From Bernardetia sp. MNP-M8 (GTDB taxonomy: Bacteria > Bacteroidota > Bacteroidia > Cytophagales > Bernardetiaceae), in the NCBI RefSeq assembly GCF_037126285.1, contig NZ_CP147012.1, forward strand, positions 4,920,676-4,984,675: a stretch of DNA of 64,000 bases, given 5' to 3'. Shown here piece by piece: positions 25,253 through 34,742 of the stretch (the first letter of the stretch is position 1; each line of letters begins with the position of its first letter). Below the pieces are notes generated by a model that had not been told where the DNA came from, did not search any database, and was given only the letters and a program-made list of their open reading frames with translations. The translations under genes were made by a program, and so were the position numbers.

Positions 25253-26290
25253 ATGAAAAAGTCAGTTGTTTATATTGTTCACACAGCATTTTGGGTGTTA
25301 TACTTTTTATTGCTTTTGCTGATTATCGCTGCTGCGACAAAAGGGTTTTCATCAAATATACCTTTTGGATACATTGCCAAAGTAGGATTTTCATTTGTTG
25401 TGATTCCTTCTGTTATTACATTTTATCTGTGTTATTTCTACCTGTTTACAAAATACATCAAAACAAAAAAAATAGTTTCTTCACTTGTTTATGCTATCTT
25501 GTTTTCTGTTGGTTCGGCTCTTGTTGGGGGACTATTTTTAAGCCTGCTTTTTGGTTTAGATATGATGTTTAAAGGTGGTATAAGTTCTTTTCTTGCTCAA
25601 CTTTTTTCTATGGTACTGATTGGATTGCTTGCAGGTGTAATGAGCATTATTATCAATGGTTTTATTACTTGGTATGATGAAATAAAATTAAAAGAAGAAC
25701 TCATTATTAAAAATCATCAAATTGAATTAGCCTTAGTAAAAGCACAATTAGATCCCCATTTCTTATTCAACACAATTAATAACATTGATGCCTTGATACT
25801 CAAAGACCCAAAAATAGCTTCTGAATACTTAAATAAACTATCAGATATTCTTCGGTTTATGCTTTTTGAAACTAAAGCTCAAAGAATTGATTTATCAAAG
25901 GAAATTGAATACATAGAAAAATACATTGCGTTACAAAAAACAAGAACAGCAAACGAGAGTTTTGTGCATTTTACACTAAACGGAAACTTATCCAATCAAG
26001 TGATTCCACCCATGCTTTTAATCTCATTTATCGAAAATGCATTCAAACACACAGCCAATAAAAAAATAGAAAATGCAATAACCATTTCCTTAAATATTGA
26101 CGATAAAACAATAGTTTTTGAGTGTGAAAATAAGTACAACCCTAAAAACAAAATTCAAATAGAACATAGTGGCATAGGAAATAATTTGATTAGAAAAAGA
26201 ATAGAACTTTTGTATCCCCAAAAGCACAATTTATCTATCATTAACCTCAACAACTCTTACCGAGTAACCTTAACCTTAATAAATGACTAA
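25253..26290 (+). CDS. LytS/YehU-type sensor histidine kinase
   Basis: 345 aa. Four transmembrane helices (about 8-30, 38-62, 75-98, 108-132) are followed by a short coiled coil and the His_kinase domain (PF06580). The phosphorylated histidine is H169 in QLDPHFLFNTINN. The ATP-binding domain shows PPMLLISFIENAFKHT (N box) and HSGIGNNLIRKRIELLY (G box). It senses an unknown signal at the membrane and phosphorylates the overlapping LytTR regulator. Confidence 0.93.
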   Translation: MKKSVVYIVHTAFWVLYFLLLLLIIAAATKGFSSNIPFGYIAKVGFSFVVIPSVITFYLCYFYLFTKYIKTKKIVSSLVYAILFSVGSALVGGLFLSLLFGLDMMFKGGISSFLAQLFSMVLIGLLAGVMSIIINGFITWYDEIKLKEELIIKNHQIELALVKAQLDPHFLFNTINNIDALILKDPKIASEYLNKLSDILRFMLFETKAQRIDLSKEIEYIEKYIALQKTRTANESFVHFTLNGNLSNQVIPPMLLISFIENAFKHTANKKIENAITISLNIDDKTIVFECENKYNPKNKIQIEHSGIGNNLIRKRIELLYPQKHNLSIINLNNSYRVTLTLIND

Positions 26291-26972
26291 ATATACATGT
26301 ATCATCATAGAAGACGAACCTTTGGCATTGGAAAAGACCAAAGGTTTTGTCGTAAAAATTCCTTTTTTGGATTTACTTGAAACATTTGATAATGCCCTTG
26401 AAGGATTGACATTTTTGAAGTCTAATAAGGTGGATGTACTTTTTTTAGATATCAATATGGACGAACTTTCAGGTATTGAGTTGTTGGAAAGTTCTAATTT
26501 AGATTGTCAGGTAATTATTACGACTGCCTATTCAGAGTATGCCTTAAAAGGCTATGAACTTTATGTTACTGATTATTTGTTAAAACCTTTTTCATTTGAA
26601 CGTTTTTTGCAAGCAGTAAATAAAATTCAAGACAAAAAATTGGTCAAATCTAATGAATTGACGAGTAATTATATTTTTATAAAAACAGAAAATCGCTTGG
26701 AAAAAGTTAATCTTGATGAAATACTATTTATTGAAGGAATGAGAGATTACAGAAGAATACACACCACTAACAAACGAATTATGACACTTCAAAACTTTTC
26801 GGAGTTGGAGCAACTTATATCAGCAAAATTAATTTGTCGGGTGCATAAATCGTATATGGTTGCTATTAGTAAAATTGAAGAAATTGAACGAAGTCGAATT
26901 AAAATTTCAAATGAACTTATTCCTATTTCAGAAACATATAGAAAGCATTTTTTTGCACAGATTAATATTTAA
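26283..26972 (+). CDS. LytTR-family response regulator
   Basis: 229 aa. The receiver domain (1-120) has the acidic pair E10-D11, phospho-acceptor D56 (VLFLDINMDELSG) and the KPFS lysine. The C-terminal LytTR DNA-binding domain (about 130-229) shows IFIKTENRLEKVNLDEILFI, HTTNKRIM, RVHKSYMVAI and ISETYRKHF. The start overlaps the kinase stop by 8 bases, so the two are translationally coupled. Its likely targets are its own operon and the serine hydrolase gene downstream. Confidence 0.94.
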   Translation: MTKYTCIIIEDEPLALEKTKGFVVKIPFLDLLETFDNALEGLTFLKSNKVDVLFLDINMDELSGIELLESSNLDCQVIITTAYSEYALKGYELYVTDYLLKPFSFERFLQAVNKIQDKKLVKSNELTSNYIFIKTENRLEKVNLDEILFIEGMRDYRRIHTTNKRIMTLQNFSELEQLISAKLICRVHKSYMVAISKIEEIERSRIKISNELIPISETYRKHFFAQINI

Positions 26973-27355
26973 TGGGTTATTGTAGCCTACTACTTTTTTT
27001 AAAGATCGAAGTCAAATCCTATCAGTCAATCGCTCATTATCTTGTAACAAAAGTTTATTTGTGTTTTACTATTGTCAGTGAGAACACCAACAATGGTAGA
27101 ATTATAATTTACAATCTTTTTTTATAAAGTGTTCATTTATAAGTGATTGAACTAAATTATTTAGAGCTTATTTATTAAGCATCTTTTTTAGAATGAAACC
27201 CATAACTTTAGTTATGGAATAGTTGGAGGATATTTTCCACCTTTCTACTCCTCTTTTCCCACGATTAAAATCGTGGGTTTTGTTATATGTAATTCTGCCC
27301 AATTACTTAACAAAATATACAGTAGTGCGAAAGTCTTATAGATGTTATAATCCAT
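26973..27355. other. Intergenic region with hairpins (possible IS200/IS605-type remnant ends)
   Basis: No gene is visible. Two clean hairpins occur: CCATAACTTTAGTTATGG (27200-27217) and CCCACGATTAAAATCGTGGG (27258-27277, followed by TTTTG). A decayed GTTGGTG-type unit is near 27071. The hairpins resemble the subterminal structures of IS200/IS605 elements, but no transposase is left. The second could also serve as a terminator for the lytS-lytTR operon. Confidence 0.45.
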
Positions 27356-27384
27356 ATTTTGCAGACAAAAAAAAGGTGTTTGCA
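27356..27384 (+). promoter_or_regulatory. Candidate LytTR operator upstream of the serine hydrolase gene
   Basis: Half-sites ATTTTGCA (27356) and TGTTTGCA (27377) are again 21 bases apart, with the first followed by GACAAAA as at 25147. The site ends 70 bases before the start codon. Confidence 0.5.
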
Positions 27385-27453
27385 TAATCTATTTTCACAA
27401 CAGAAGCTATTATTCGACATTTGTTTCAGTATTAATTTAAAACCAATTAAAAA

Positions 27454-29088
27454 ATGAAACGAATTGCATTTATCTATGTCGCATTGCTGATTACTTTTTC
27501 AGCAACAAGTCAAAATCCTACAAATCTTATTGATAATTTATTTATCGATTGGAGTACAGAAAACAATCCAGGGGGTGTTGTTTTGGTAACACATCAAAAC
27601 AATCTTGTTTTTACAAAAGCGTATGGCTTGGCAAATATTCCGTACCAAATTGCAAATACAGAAGAAAGTGTTTTTAATATTGGTTCTTTATCAAAACAAT
27701 TTACAGCCATGGGAATTGTTTTGTTATATCTTGATGGAAAACTATCCTTTGATGATGATATTAAAACCTATTTACCTGAATTTACTGATTTTGGAAAGAC
27801 GATAACTATTCGACAGTTATTGCATCACACAAGTGGATTAAGAGCCGTTCCCGAATTGTTTGGTCTAGCAGGTTGGCGTTCGGGCGATGCCATTTCAAAC
27901 GATGATGTTTATAGATATTTATTAAAACAGCAAGATTTGAATTTTGAACCTAATTCTGAATTTATGTATTCTAATTCAGGTTATATTTTACTTGCTAAAA
28001 TTATTGAAAGGATTTCTAAACAAGACTTCAAAAGCTACATGAAAGAAAAAGTTTTTCAACCACTTCACCTGAATTCCACTTTTGTTGAGGAAGATTATTC
28101 TGCAATCATTACCAAAACGGCAAATTCTTATACTGAAACAGCACCTTCATTTTTTCAAACGGTTGAAAACAACGATTTAACTTATGGAGCTTCCAATGTC
28201 TATTCTACAAGTGTCGATATATCGAACTGGGCAAAAAATTATACTAAAGCTCCTAAAAGTTGGAAAAAAGCCTTTTCAATACTTGAAACTTTAACTACAT
28301 TAAATTCAGGCGAGAAAAATAATTATGCTTTTGGAATTGTAATTGATGATTTTTTTGGAAATCGTAGAATACAACATACAGGTGCTATTGCTGGTTTTCA
28401 GTCAATAATGTATTCTTATCCTGATGAAGACTTACAAATTATCATTTTGTCAAATTTCACTTCAAATCAATTATCACAAAAAGCCAATCAAATCAGCCAA
28501 CTTTTCCTACAAAACAAATCTAAACCTACCAAAATTGAAGAAATAAAAAGTTCCTTTAAAATTAGCATTGAAGATTTGCAAAAAAATGAAGGAATGTATT
28601 GGAACGATAAAAATAATTATTCCCGAAAAATTTTTGTAGCCAACGATACTTTGTGGTATTTAAGAAATAATAATCAAAAATCGCCTCTTCTTCCTATATC
28701 TGAAACAGAATTTCAAATGGGGGGTATCAATGAAAAATTAGTTATAAAATTTGATATTCATTCAGCAAAAATGACTTTAATTTTTGCGAATAATTCCACT
28801 GAAACATTTGAAAAATACGAAGATAAATTGCTTACGTTGGAGGAATTAAAATCATATACAGGAGAATTTTATAGTAGCGAGTTAGAAACTTTTTATACTA
28901 TAACGCTCAAAGACAAATCATTATACGGTTATCATAGTCGCTTTGGTGAATTTGAAATTCAAGTGCTTAAAAGAGATGTCGTGAGCTGGTCAGGAATGGC
29001 AATTTCGAAGTACAAAAGAAATGGAAATAGTATTGGCTTTTGGGTAACCATGAATGGAATTCGAAATTTGTGGTTTGAAAAAAAATAA
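27454..29088 (+). CDS. Secreted serine hydrolase (class C beta-lactamase / DD-peptidase fold)
   Basis: 544 aa with a signal peptide (about 1-20, ending SATSQ). The beta-lactamase fold (PF00144) shows the SxxK motif S78-L-S-K81, the YxN motif Y172-S-N (FMYSNSGYILLAKIIE) and H308-T-G (HTGAIAGFQS). RQLLHHTSGL is a family landmark. A C-terminal ~170-residue beta-rich domain (about 370-544, YTGEFYSSELETFY) is typical of Bacteroidota penicillin-binding-protein-like esterases. The substrate could be a peptide, ester or D-amino-acid compound; true antibiotic resistance is not implied. It follows the LytTR pair. Confidence 0.88.
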   Translation: MKRIAFIYVALLITFSATSQNPTNLIDNLFIDWSTENNPGGVVLVTHQNNLVFTKAYGLANIPYQIANTEESVFNIGSLSKQFTAMGIVLLYLDGKLSFDDDIKTYLPEFTDFGKTITIRQLLHHTSGLRAVPELFGLAGWRSGDAISNDDVYRYLLKQQDLNFEPNSEFMYSNSGYILLAKIIERISKQDFKSYMKEKVFQPLHLNSTFVEEDYSAIITKTANSYTETAPSFFQTVENNDLTYGASNVYSTSVDISNWAKNYTKAPKSWKKAFSILETLTTLNSGEKNNYAFGIVIDDFFGNRRIQHTGAIAGFQSIMYSYPDEDLQIIILSNFTSNQLSQKANQISQLFLQNKSKPTKIEEIKSSFKISIEDLQKNEGMYWNDKNNYSRKIFVANDTLWYLRNNNQKSPLLPISETEFQMGGINEKLVIKFDIHSAKMTLIFANNSTETFEKYEDKLLTLEELKSYTGEFYSSELETFYTITLKDKSLYGYHSRFGEFEIQVLKRDVVSWSGMAISKYKRNGNSIGFWVTMNGIRNLWFEKK

Positions 29089-29163
29089 ATGTCAATATTG
29101 ACCAAATTTATCTTTGCAGATATCGACAACAGTGAAGGTGATATAATGAATAAATTTTGAATG

Positions 29164-29206
29164 CAAAAACTCTTATCCAATTTCAAAAATTAGATAAGAG
29201 TTTTTT
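29164..29206 (+). terminator. Terminator of the serine hydrolase gene
   Basis: Stem AAAACTCTTATC / GATAAGAGTTTT with a 17-base loop and a run of T residues. Confidence 0.85.
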
Positions 29207-29219
29207 AGAATATTAATTG

Positions 29220-29271
29220 AACAGGATTTTAACCCTGTTTTACCTTTGCTGTCATTGGTGGAGACACCAAC
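29220..29271. repeat. Two hairpin repeats side by side
   Basis: AACAGGATTTTAACCCTGTT at 29220-29241 and TTGGTGGAGACACCAA at 29255-29270. One member of each of the two dispersed hairpin families is placed between convergent genes. Confidence 0.65.
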
Positions 29272-29277
29272 GACACT

Positions 29278-31035
29278 TTATTTCAACCAACCTTCTACTT
29301 CTTCTTTGGTTGGATTTTTTACTTCTTTGAGTTTCATTTTCTTACGCATTCCACATATATCATTGAAAAGTTTTGAAGGAATTGCTTCTTTCAAGTCTTC
29401 AATTGTAAGGAAACCTAGCTTTTGAATAATTGGAATAAGCTCCGAACGGATTCCTAATGCTTCATAATCACTTTCAGATGCATATTTTGGTTGTTTTTTA
29501 GGGCGCATTTGAGGGAAAAACAAAACATCTTGAATAGAGTTTTGATTCGTCATAATCATAGAAAGACGGTCAATTCCGATTCCTAAACCTGCTGTTGGTG
29601 GCATTCCGTATTCAAGAGCATTTAAGAAATCTTCATCCAAAATCATTGCTTCATCATCACCTCGTTTTCCAAGTTCTAACTGTTCTTCAAAACGTTTTCT
29701 TTGGTCGATTGGGTCGTTAAGCTCAGAAAAGGCATTACAAATTTCTTTTCCATTACAAACTGCTTCAAAACGCTCTACTAAACCTTCTTTTGTTCTGTGT
29801 TTTTTGGCAAGTGGCGACATCTCAACAGGATAATCTGTAATAAATGTAGGCTGAATCAGTTTTGGCTCACAATGTTCTCCAAAAATCTCATCAATAAGTT
29901 TTCCTCTTCCCATTGTATCATCAATCGGAACGCCTAATTGTAGAGCAGCTTTACGCATTTCTTCCTCACTCATTTCCGAAATATCAACACCTGTAAAATG
30001 CTCAATGGCTTCGTACATTGTGTAGCGTTTCCAAGGACGAGCAAAGTTAATTACATTTTCGCCTACCTGTACTTCTGTCGAATTATGAAGTTTTAAAGCA
30101 ATTTTTTCTACCATTTCTTCTACCAAATTCATCATCCACTCGTAGTCTTTGTAAGCTACATAGAGTTCAATTTGAGTAAATTCTGGATTATGAAAACGGC
30201 TCATTCCCTCGTTTCTAAAGTCTTTTGAAAACTCATAAACACCATCATAACCACCAACAATTAATCTTTTTAGATAAAGCTCATTTGCAATACGCAAATA
30301 AAGAGTCATATCTAATGTATTGTGGTGTGTTTTGAAAGGACGAGCTGCTGCGCCTCCATAAATTGGCTGCAAAATTGGTGTTTCTACTTCTAAATAATCT
30401 TTATCATTTAAAAATTCACGCATCACATTCATAAGCTGAGAGCGTTTTTTGAAAACGTCTCTAACCTCAGGGTTTACAATCAAATCGACATAACGCTGAC
30501 GATAACGCTGCTCTGAATCTGTAAAAGCATCATACGTTTTTACTGTTCCATCTTCATTTTCTACTCGCCTTACGACAGGTAGAGGATGTAGAGATTTTGT
30601 AAGAATCGTAAATTCGGTAGCACGAAGCGTAATTTCGCCTACATTCGTACGAAAAATATATCCTTTTACCCCAATAATATCTCCAATATCTAATAGCTTT
30701 TTGAAAACAGTATTATACATCGTTTTATCTTCATCAGGACAAATATCATCTCTACGAAAATAAACTTGCAAACGTCCTGTGCTATCTTCAATTTCTGCAA
30801 AGGCAGCCGAACCTTGAATACGATTTGTCATCAAACGACCTGCAAGAGAAATTTCCTTAAAATCATCAAAATTCTCCTCTCCTTCTGGTTTTTCTTCTGG
30901 AAAAAGAGCTTTAATCTGTTTGGCTGTATGCGTAAAGTTATAAAGTGCAGCAGGATAAGGTTCTATTCCTAGTTGTATAAGTTGTTCTCTTTTCTGACGA
31001 CGCAGAATTTCTTGTTCGCTAAGTATTGGTTGCAT
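29278..31035 (-). CDS. lysS: Lysyl-tRNA synthetase, class II
   Basis: 585 aa from the ATG at 31035 ([13 protein letters not shown]); an upstream in-frame ATG at 31071 would lie inside a palindrome and is unlikely. It has an N-terminal OB-fold anticodon domain ([21 protein letters not shown]) and class II catalytic motifs: motif 2 [18 protein letters not shown] and motif 3 [11 protein letters not shown]. After the usual end (FFPQMRPKK) there is a ~70-residue extra domain ([21 protein letters not shown]), which I recall in other Bacteroidota LysRS enzymes. It sits 209 bases after argS on the same strand. Confidence 0.96.
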   Translation of the reverse strand: MQPILSEQEILRRQKREQLIQLGIEPYPAALYNFTHTAKQIKALFPEEKPEGEENFDDFKEISLAGRLMTNRIQGSAAFAEIEDSTGRLQVYFRRDDICPDEDKTMYNTVFKKLLDIGDIIGVKGYIFRTNVGEITLRATEFTILTKSLHPLPVVRRVENEDGTVKTYDAFTDSEQRYRQRYVDLIVNPEVRDVFKKRSQLMNVMREFLNDKDYLEVETPILQPIYGGAAARPFKTHHNTLDMTLYLRIANELYLKRLIVGGYDGVYEFSKDFRNEGMSRFHNPEFTQIELYVAYKDYEWMMNLVEEMVEKIALKLHNSTEVQVGENVINFARPWKRYTMYEAIEHFTGVDISEMSEEEMRKAALQLGVPIDDTMGRGKLIDEIFGEHCEPKLIQPTFITDYPVEMSPLAKKHRTKEGLVERFEAVCNGKEICNAFSELNDPIDQRKRFEEQLELGKRGDDEAMILDEDFLNALEYGMPPTAGLGIGIDRLSMIMTNQNSIQDVLFFPQMRPKKQPKYASESDYEALGIRSELIPIIQKLGFLTIEDLKEAIPSKLFNDICGMRKKMKLKEVKNPTKEEVEGWLK

Positions 31036-31056
31036 AAAATGAGTAAAAGTCGTATT

Positions 31057-31096
31057 TAGTAACTGGTTCAAGCGTCGACGCTTGAACCAGTTACTA
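31057..31096. repeat. 40-bp perfect palindrome in the lysS leader
   Basis: The sequence is its own reverse complement over 40 bases: TAGTAACTGGTTCAAGCG, a central TCGA region, then the mirror. It lies 21 bases upstream of the lysS start. The outer TAGTAACTGG resembles the reiterated words before other start codons in this window. Confidence 0.9.
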
Positions 31097-31244
31097 TTAC
31101 TATCAATTATATATATAGTTTAAAAAAGCCTTTTTTTAGATATAAGTTTCAAAAATACGGATTATTTGAATAGAACAAAAAAAATAGACTTTATTTATAA
31201 AAAATAAAGATGTTCTTATCAATTTGGTATTCAAATTTGAGTGT

Positions 31245-33032
31245 TTACATTCTTTCAGGCATATCGATACCTAAAAGTTTGCCTGCGTGTTTTAATGTCT
31301 TTGCTGTTGCATCAGAAAGGGCAACACGAAGCGATTTTTTAGCTTCATTTTCTTCTCCAAAAATTGGAAGTTCGGCATATAATTTACTATACTGACGAGC
31401 TAAATCATACATATAATTTGCTATCGCAGACGGTGCATAATTAGTTGCAGCTTCATTCAGATAAGAAGGATAATCAGAAAGTAAACGGATTAATTCTTCT
31501 TCCGTACTTTCCAACTCTTCTAAATTCTCAAAAGAAGTAGATTGGTGTGAAATGTTAGTTTCATTTGCTTTACGTAAAATAGCCGAAATTTTGGCGTGGG
31601 TATACTGTAAATAAACACCACTATTTCCTTGAAAATCAATAGAATCAGCAGGATTAAAAAGCATTTTCTTCTTAGGTTCTACTCTCAAAAGATAATATTT
31701 CAATGCTCCTAAAGCCAACATTTTGTATAAATTCTCAGCTTCTTCTTCCGAAAAATCATCAATTTTTCCTACTTCTTGTGTTCTTTCTCTTGCCATTTCT
31801 ACCATATCAGCTACAAGCTCGTCAGCATCAACAACAGTTCCTTCTCTTGATTTCATTTTTCCAGATGGCAGTTCTACCATTCCGTAAGAAAGATGATACA
31901 TTCCATCAGCATAACTTCTACCTAGTTTTTGCATAATCAGTTTCAAGACTTTCATGTGATAATCTTGTTCGTTTCCGATTACATAAACTGATTTTTGCAT
32001 TGGAAAATCACTAAATTTCAAATCTGCTGTTCCGATGTCTTGTGTCATATAAACAGAAGTTCCGTCGCCACGCAAAACGAGTTTTTCATCCAATCCATCT
32101 TCTGTTAAGTCTATCCAAACCGAACCATCTTCTTTTTTGAAGAAAATTCCTTTTTCTAATCCTTCTTCTACAGCATCTTTCCCAGACAAATAGGTATTTG
32201 ATTCATAATAAAATTTATCAAATGTTACTCCGATGCTTTTATAGGTTTCATCAAATCCTTCATAGACCCAACCATTCATTTTTTTCCAAAGGTCGGTAGT
32301 TTCTTTGTCGCCTTGTTCCCATTTCAAAAGCATTTGTTGTGCTTCTTTCAAGCTAGGAGCTTCTTTTTCGGCTTGTTCTTGTGTTCTTCCTGCTTCTACC
32401 AATTCTTTTACTTCGGCTTTAAATAAATCATTGAATTTCACATAATAGTCTCCAACCATTTTATCGCCTTTTATGCCCAAATCTTGTGGTGTTTTGCCTT
32501 CTCCATGTTTTTGGTAGGCAAGCATTGACTTACAGATATGAATTCCTCTGTCGTTTACCAAATTTACCTTCATTACTTCGCTACCATTAGCAGCCATAAT
32601 TTCAGAAACCGAATAACCTAAAAAGTTATTTCTAAGGTGTCCTAAGTGCAAAGGTTTGTTTGTGTTTGGCGACGAATATTCTACCATTATTTTTTCGTCT
32701 TTCTTTTCTATGTTTTCCCAAACAGGTTTGTCATTGAGATTAACAAGCGTTTTGACCCAAACAGATTGTTCCAAAACAAGATTTAAAAATCCTTTCACGA
32801 CATTAAAATCTTTTATAAAATCTACATTTTCTTTCAAAAATTCTCCTAAAAGAGTAGCTGTTTCGTCTGGTCGCTTCCCTGTAACCTTTCCATAAGGAAA
32901 AGTAACAAAAGTATAACTTCCCTCAAATTCTTTGCGAGTTTGTTGGAAATCAATTTTTTCTATTGGTAAAGTATGATTGAAAAGCGTTTGAAAAGCGTTT
33001 TGAATTTCTTTTTGGAGTTGTTGAAGTATCAT
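31245..33032 (-). CDS. argS: Arginyl-tRNA synthetase
   Basis: 595 aa, class I. The HIGH motif appears as PLHLGHLRNN after VEYSSPNTNK, and the KMSKS counterpart as GKMKSREGTVV. An N-terminal Add1-like domain precedes the catalytic core, and the C-terminal helical anticodon domain ends in KTLKHAGKLLGIDMPERM. It charges tRNA-Arg. The pairing with lysS links two basic-amino-acid synthetases, possibly cotranscribed through the palindromic leader. Confidence 0.97.
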   Translation of the reverse strand: MILQQLQKEIQNAFQTLFNHTLPIEKIDFQQTRKEFEGSYTFVTFPYGKVTGKRPDETATLLGEFLKENVDFIKDFNVVKGFLNLVLEQSVWVKTLVNLNDKPVWENIEKKDEKIMVEYSSPNTNKPLHLGHLRNNFLGYSVSEIMAANGSEVMKVNLVNDRGIHICKSMLAYQKHGEGKTPQDLGIKGDKMVGDYYVKFNDLFKAEVKELVEAGRTQEQAEKEAPSLKEAQQMLLKWEQGDKETTDLWKKMNGWVYEGFDETYKSIGVTFDKFYYESNTYLSGKDAVEEGLEKGIFFKKEDGSVWIDLTEDGLDEKLVLRGDGTSVYMTQDIGTADLKFSDFPMQKSVYVIGNEQDYHMKVLKLIMQKLGRSYADGMYHLSYGMVELPSGKMKSREGTVVDADELVADMVEMARERTQEVGKIDDFSEEEAENLYKMLALGALKYYLLRVEPKKKMLFNPADSIDFQGNSGVYLQYTHAKISAILRKANETNISHQSTSFENLEELESTEEELIRLLSDYPSYLNEAATNYAPSAIANYMYDLARQYSKLYAELPIFGEENEAKKSLRVALSDATAKTLKHAGKLLGIDMPERM

Positions 33033-33343
33033 AACTGTAAATAAAAGTTGTTTTTTTGTCTTTGCTTTTTTGTATTTATTCGGCTAGTTTTTAATTAATT
33101 TACAAAGTTGCACAATTTGCAGCAAAAAGCGAAGAGAAATCGTGTTTTATGTATTCCTTTTAAGACAAAATCTTGGGTGTTAAAGTTCACCAAAGCTAAA
33201 CAAAATGCTCATTTATACAGATTATTATAGGATTATTCTAAACAATTCGGAATAAAATTTGTATTATAAGATACTTAATGTTAATTTAATGTTACATTGA
33301 ATTGAATTAACTGTGAATGTATTTATTTTAAACCTTGAATTGT
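33033..33343. other. Intergenic region between divergent genes
   Basis: About 310 AT-rich bases separating argS from a plus-strand membrane protein gene. No gene, RNA or clear repeat is visible. It must hold both promoters. Confidence 0.4.
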
Positions 33344-33817
33344 ATGAAAACTAAATTATTAAACTATGCTATAATCAATAAATATCCTTTGTTTTGTTTT
33401 ATTGCAGGTGTTATATCGGTTGGTGTGGGGATGCACCAAAATCTAATGAAAAAAGAAATATTATTGATGGCTGTTGTTTTCGGAGGATTAACAGCTATAA
33501 CAATAGCAGGGATTTATTTTACTCGCTATATAGTAGTCAAAAACATATTAGAAAAATTAGCTGAAAAACAAATTCAAGCTCATGTAATTGATGCAAATCT
33601 TATTTCATTTTCTTATAAAGAGGATAATTACAAAATGAACCTGTATGCAAGCAGAGGGACAACATTTGTGTTTTTTTATAAAAATGAAAAATTAATTGCT
33701 AATAAAGCAATTAGCCACTCAGAAGAAAACTTATCAAGAATGATTGCTTTATTGGATTCAGATAAGCCACTATCAAGGAAGAAATATAAAGTTAAAATAA
33801 AAAGTAAGTGGCTTTAG
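33344..33817 (+). CDS. Small membrane protein with a C-terminal soluble domain, unknown
   Basis: 157 aa from ATG at 33344 (a TTG nine bases earlier is possible). Two transmembrane helices (about 15-33 and 41-62) are followed by an ~90-residue soluble part with beta-like strands (AHVIDANLISFSYKEDNYKM, TTFVFFYKNEKLIA) and a basic end (RKKYKVKIKSKWL). No family was recognised. The transposon cluster starts about 50 bases after the stop. Confidence 0.55.
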   Translation: MKTKLLNYAIINKYPLFCFIAGVISVGVGMHQNLMKKEILLMAVVFGGLTAITIAGIYFTRYIVVKNILEKLAEKQIQAHVIDANLISFSYKEDNYKMNLYASRGTTFVFFYKNEKLIANKAISHSEENLSRMIALLDSDKPLSRKKYKVKIKSKWL

Positions 33818-33963
33818 ATAGCACTTGAAAACTAGTTATAATTTATAAAACCTTATTTACTTAGTATAACTTAGAAGTTACGCACCTTAAACTTACGTAA
33901 TTTTTTTTAACTTTAGGTTGTATTTTTTTAGTATGTTTTTTTATTACTTAAATTTTACTTTTG

Positions 33964-34630
33964 ATGAGAGTGTTGGTACGAAAATCAACTGCATTGTGTA
34001 ATTTATCTCTTTATAGTAATTATTTAGGTTCTCTGACAATTTTTGCACCTGCCAGTTTTTGTCTGCAAATTTTGAGGTTGATATTTTTATTTAATAACTC
34101 ACTTCAAAACAATAAGTATTTGATTATCAAATAATTAACAAACATTCTGTATTTTCTTTTTAAATAATGAGTCTAATACTTTAAGCTGTATTTAGAACAA
34201 AGTGCAAAAATTGTCAGAGAACCATTATTTATTAGTAAATCCTAGAAATAAAGGATGTACTCAACTAGCTTTTGGAATGAAAAAAATGAGCCATGATAGT
34301 GTTCGCAATTTTTTAGTCCGTGAAGATTATACCCCACAGGATTTGTTTGAACGTGTTTGTTTACTGATTGTACTAGCAGGAGGCACTTTAAGTATTGATG
34401 CTAGTGTTTGAGATAAACCCTATAGTGATGCCAAATTAAATCCTTTTATAGCTCGTCAGTATTCAGGCAAACATCATGGTGTTGTAAAAGGTATCTGTTT
34501 AGTTACCTTATTTTATACTGATATAAATGGGGTTCGTCTTCCTGTTAATTATAGAGTATATGAGCCAACTTCAGGGTTACAAAAAATGAATTTTTTCTTG
34601 AAATGCTTAGAGAAGTATTGGATTGGGTAG
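33964..34630 (+). pseudogene. DDE transposase remnant (IS701/IS4-like), interrupted and truncated
   Basis: Removing 34027-34223 plus one 8-base duplication restores one continuous frame from ATG at 33964 (MRVLVRKSTALCNLSLYSNY, then LLVNPRNKGCTQLAFG). The frame then meets a TGA at 34409-34411, exactly where related transposases read a Leu in D-x-V-L-D-K-P-Y-S. It continues in frame (GVVKGICLVTLFYTDINGVR, RVYEP) to TAG at 34628-34630, just inside the right end. Insertion, nonsense and C-terminal loss make it inactive. The precise IS family is uncertain. Confidence 0.8.
34027..34223. mobile_element. 197-bp MITE with 22-bp ends and perfect 8-bp target duplication
   Basis: Perfect 22-bp inverted ends starting GGTTCTCTGACAATTTT lie at 34027-34048 and 34202-34223, flanked by ATTATTTA at 34019-34026 and 34224-34231. 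The end sequence and 8-bp duplication fit ISL3-family elements (ends of type GGCTCTTTG...). The interior is non-coding. Confidence 0.88.
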
Positions 34631-34742
34631 AGTGCGTAACTTCTAAAATTTACACTTTGAAAAATTCAGGCATTAATAAACTACCTTTTGTGATTTTTTA
34701 CAAATACATGTTTTCAAAAATAGGCTATGAATTATAAATTGC

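Larger units (their letters stand above)
33871..34646 (+). mobile_element. Degenerate insertion sequence carrying a nested MITE
   Basis: Bounded by perfect 15-bp inverted ends TTAGAAGTTACGCAC (33871-33885) and GTGCGTAACTTCTAA (34632-34646). Without the nested MITE and its duplication it is only about 571 bp, so the transposase gene has an internal deletion. No clear target duplication was seen. Confidence 0.8.

Noticed and set aside
27454-29088. Antibiotic-resistance beta-lactamase
   Set aside because: SxxK, YxN and HTG motifs show the fold, but the length and C-terminal domain fit a generic peptidase/esterase; resistance cannot be claimed.
31036-31244. T-box or lysine riboswitch before lysS
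   Set aside because: No T-box sequence or specifier stem-loop is visible; the only strong structure is a 40-bp palindrome, and T-boxes are not expected in Bacteroidota.
33871-34646. Active insertion sequence
   Set aside because: It has an in-frame stop, a nested MITE and a deleted C-terminus; only the ends are intact.
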